NCBI GenBank assembly: GCA_003151895.1
Contig: PLYX01000016.1
Span: 3,220-8,867 of the forward strand
Source: Solirubrobacterales bacterium
GTDB lineage: Bacteria > Actinomycetota > Thermoleophilia > Solirubrobacterales > Solirubrobacteraceae
Length of the DNA stretch: 5,648 bases
Reading direction: 5' to 3'
The notes under the pieces are model-generated. The model had not been told where the DNA came from, did not search any database, and was given only the letters and a program-made list of their open reading frames with translations. Below, piece after piece: positions 5,257 through 5,648 of this stretch. The position numbers and the translations under genes are program-made. The first letter of the stretch is position 1. Each line of letters begins with the position of its first letter.

Positions 5257-5648
5257 ATGACAGACAAACGCTCCGCGCTCGTCACCGGGATCACCGGTCA
5301 GGACGGGTCCTACCTCGCCGAGCTGCTGCTCGAGCACGGCTACGACGTGCACGGGATGGTGCGCCGCGCCTCCACCGAGAAGTTCGACCGCATCGAGCAC
5401 ATCCGCGACCGCATCACCCTCCACCAGGGCGACCTGCTCGACCAACGCTCGCTCGTGGACACGATGCGCGCCGCCAAACCGGATGAGATCTACAACCTCG
5501 CGGCGATGTCGTTCGTGGCGGTGTCGTGGATCCAGCCCACCTTGACAGCCGAGTTCACCGGCACGGGCGTCACGCGCATGCTCGAGGCGATGCGCGAAGT
5601 GTGCCCGCGGGCGCGCTTCTACCAGGCATCCTCCAGCGAGATGTTCGG
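5257..5648 (+). CDS. gmd: GDP-mannose 4,6-dehydratase, 3' end beyond window
   Basis: The first 130 residues are present; the gene runs off the right edge, and a full enzyme is usually about 320-350 residues. It converts GDP-D-mannose to GDP-4-keto-6-deoxy-D-mannose, the branch point to GDP-fucose, GDP-rhamnose, GDP-perosamine and others. The start matches the family closely: ALVTGITGQDGSYLAELLLE (7-26), with the GxxGxxG cofactor motif at G11, G14 and G17, then MVRRAST (34-40), whose Arg pair is typical of NADP binding, HQGDLLD (56-62), YNLAAMSFVAVSW (79-91), and YQASSSEMF (122-130), which holds the beginning of the catalytic Ser/Thr region. The YxxxK pair is not in the window. ATG 5257 is chosen because the cofactor motif falls at residue 11 and it sits 7 bases after a putative -10 box. 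The partner enzyme that uses its product is not visible here, unless it is the upstream SDR. Confidence 0.96.
   Translation, partial: MTDKRSALVTGITGQDGSYLAELLLEHGYDVHGMVRRASTEKFDRIEHIRDRITLHQGDLLDQRSLVDTMRAAKPDEIYNLAAMSFVAVSWIQPTLTAEFTGTGVTRMLEAMREVCPRARFYQASSSEMF

Noticed and set aside
1..5648. CRISPR repeats, tRNA or rRNA genes, insertion sequences, toxin-antitoxin pairs
   Set aside because: No spaced repeats, RNA gene signatures, transposase motifs or terminal inverted repeats were seen on either strand.

Overview
The window is very GC-rich double-stranded bacterial DNA with tightly packed genes and little spacer. The best guess for the source is a high-GC actinobacterium of the Thermoleophilia/Solirubrobacterales type. 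This rests on base composition, non-ATG starts, apparent leaderless promoters, and an ECF-like sigma factor with a long C-terminal extension whose N-terminal signature (SPLTLRRYRAERLLRREF) I remember from that group. It is an inference, since no marker gene is present.

Layout. (1) Positions 1-864, + strand: the 3' part of a gene for a diiron R2-like (R2lox-type) ferritin-fold protein fused to a C-terminal SCP2 lipid-binding domain. (2) Positions 868-2019, - strand, converging on the first gene with only 3 bases between stop codons: an ECF-like sigma factor fused to a zinc-finger anti-sigma-like module, a single hydrophobic segment and a Pro/Ser/His/Arg-rich tail. (3) About 2020-2156: a divergent control region. 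(4) 2157-5648, + strand: four co-directional genes for surface-polysaccharide synthesis. They are a GT26 (WecG/TagA/CpsF) glycosyltransferase, a UDP-sugar 6-dehydrogenase-type enzyme, an extended SDR epimerase/dehydratase overlapping it by ATGA, and the start of gmd (GDP-mannose 4,6-dehydratase), which runs off the right edge.

Together the four + strand genes would make nucleotide-activated uronic acid and 6-deoxy-hexose precursors and transfer an aminosugar-type residue to a lipid-linked acceptor. This is the left part of a capsule, exopolysaccharide or wall-glycopolymer locus. The divergent sigma factor is a candidate regulator by position only.

The points most worth a second look are the R2lox-SCP2 fusion, the one-polypeptide sigma/anti-sigma architecture, a shared GATARSST box just before three start codons, the unresolved start of the GT26 gene (a leaderless-like ATC at 2097), and the unusual active-site sequences of the dehydrogenase and the SDR. 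No tRNA, rRNA, CRISPR array, insertion sequence or attachment site was seen.
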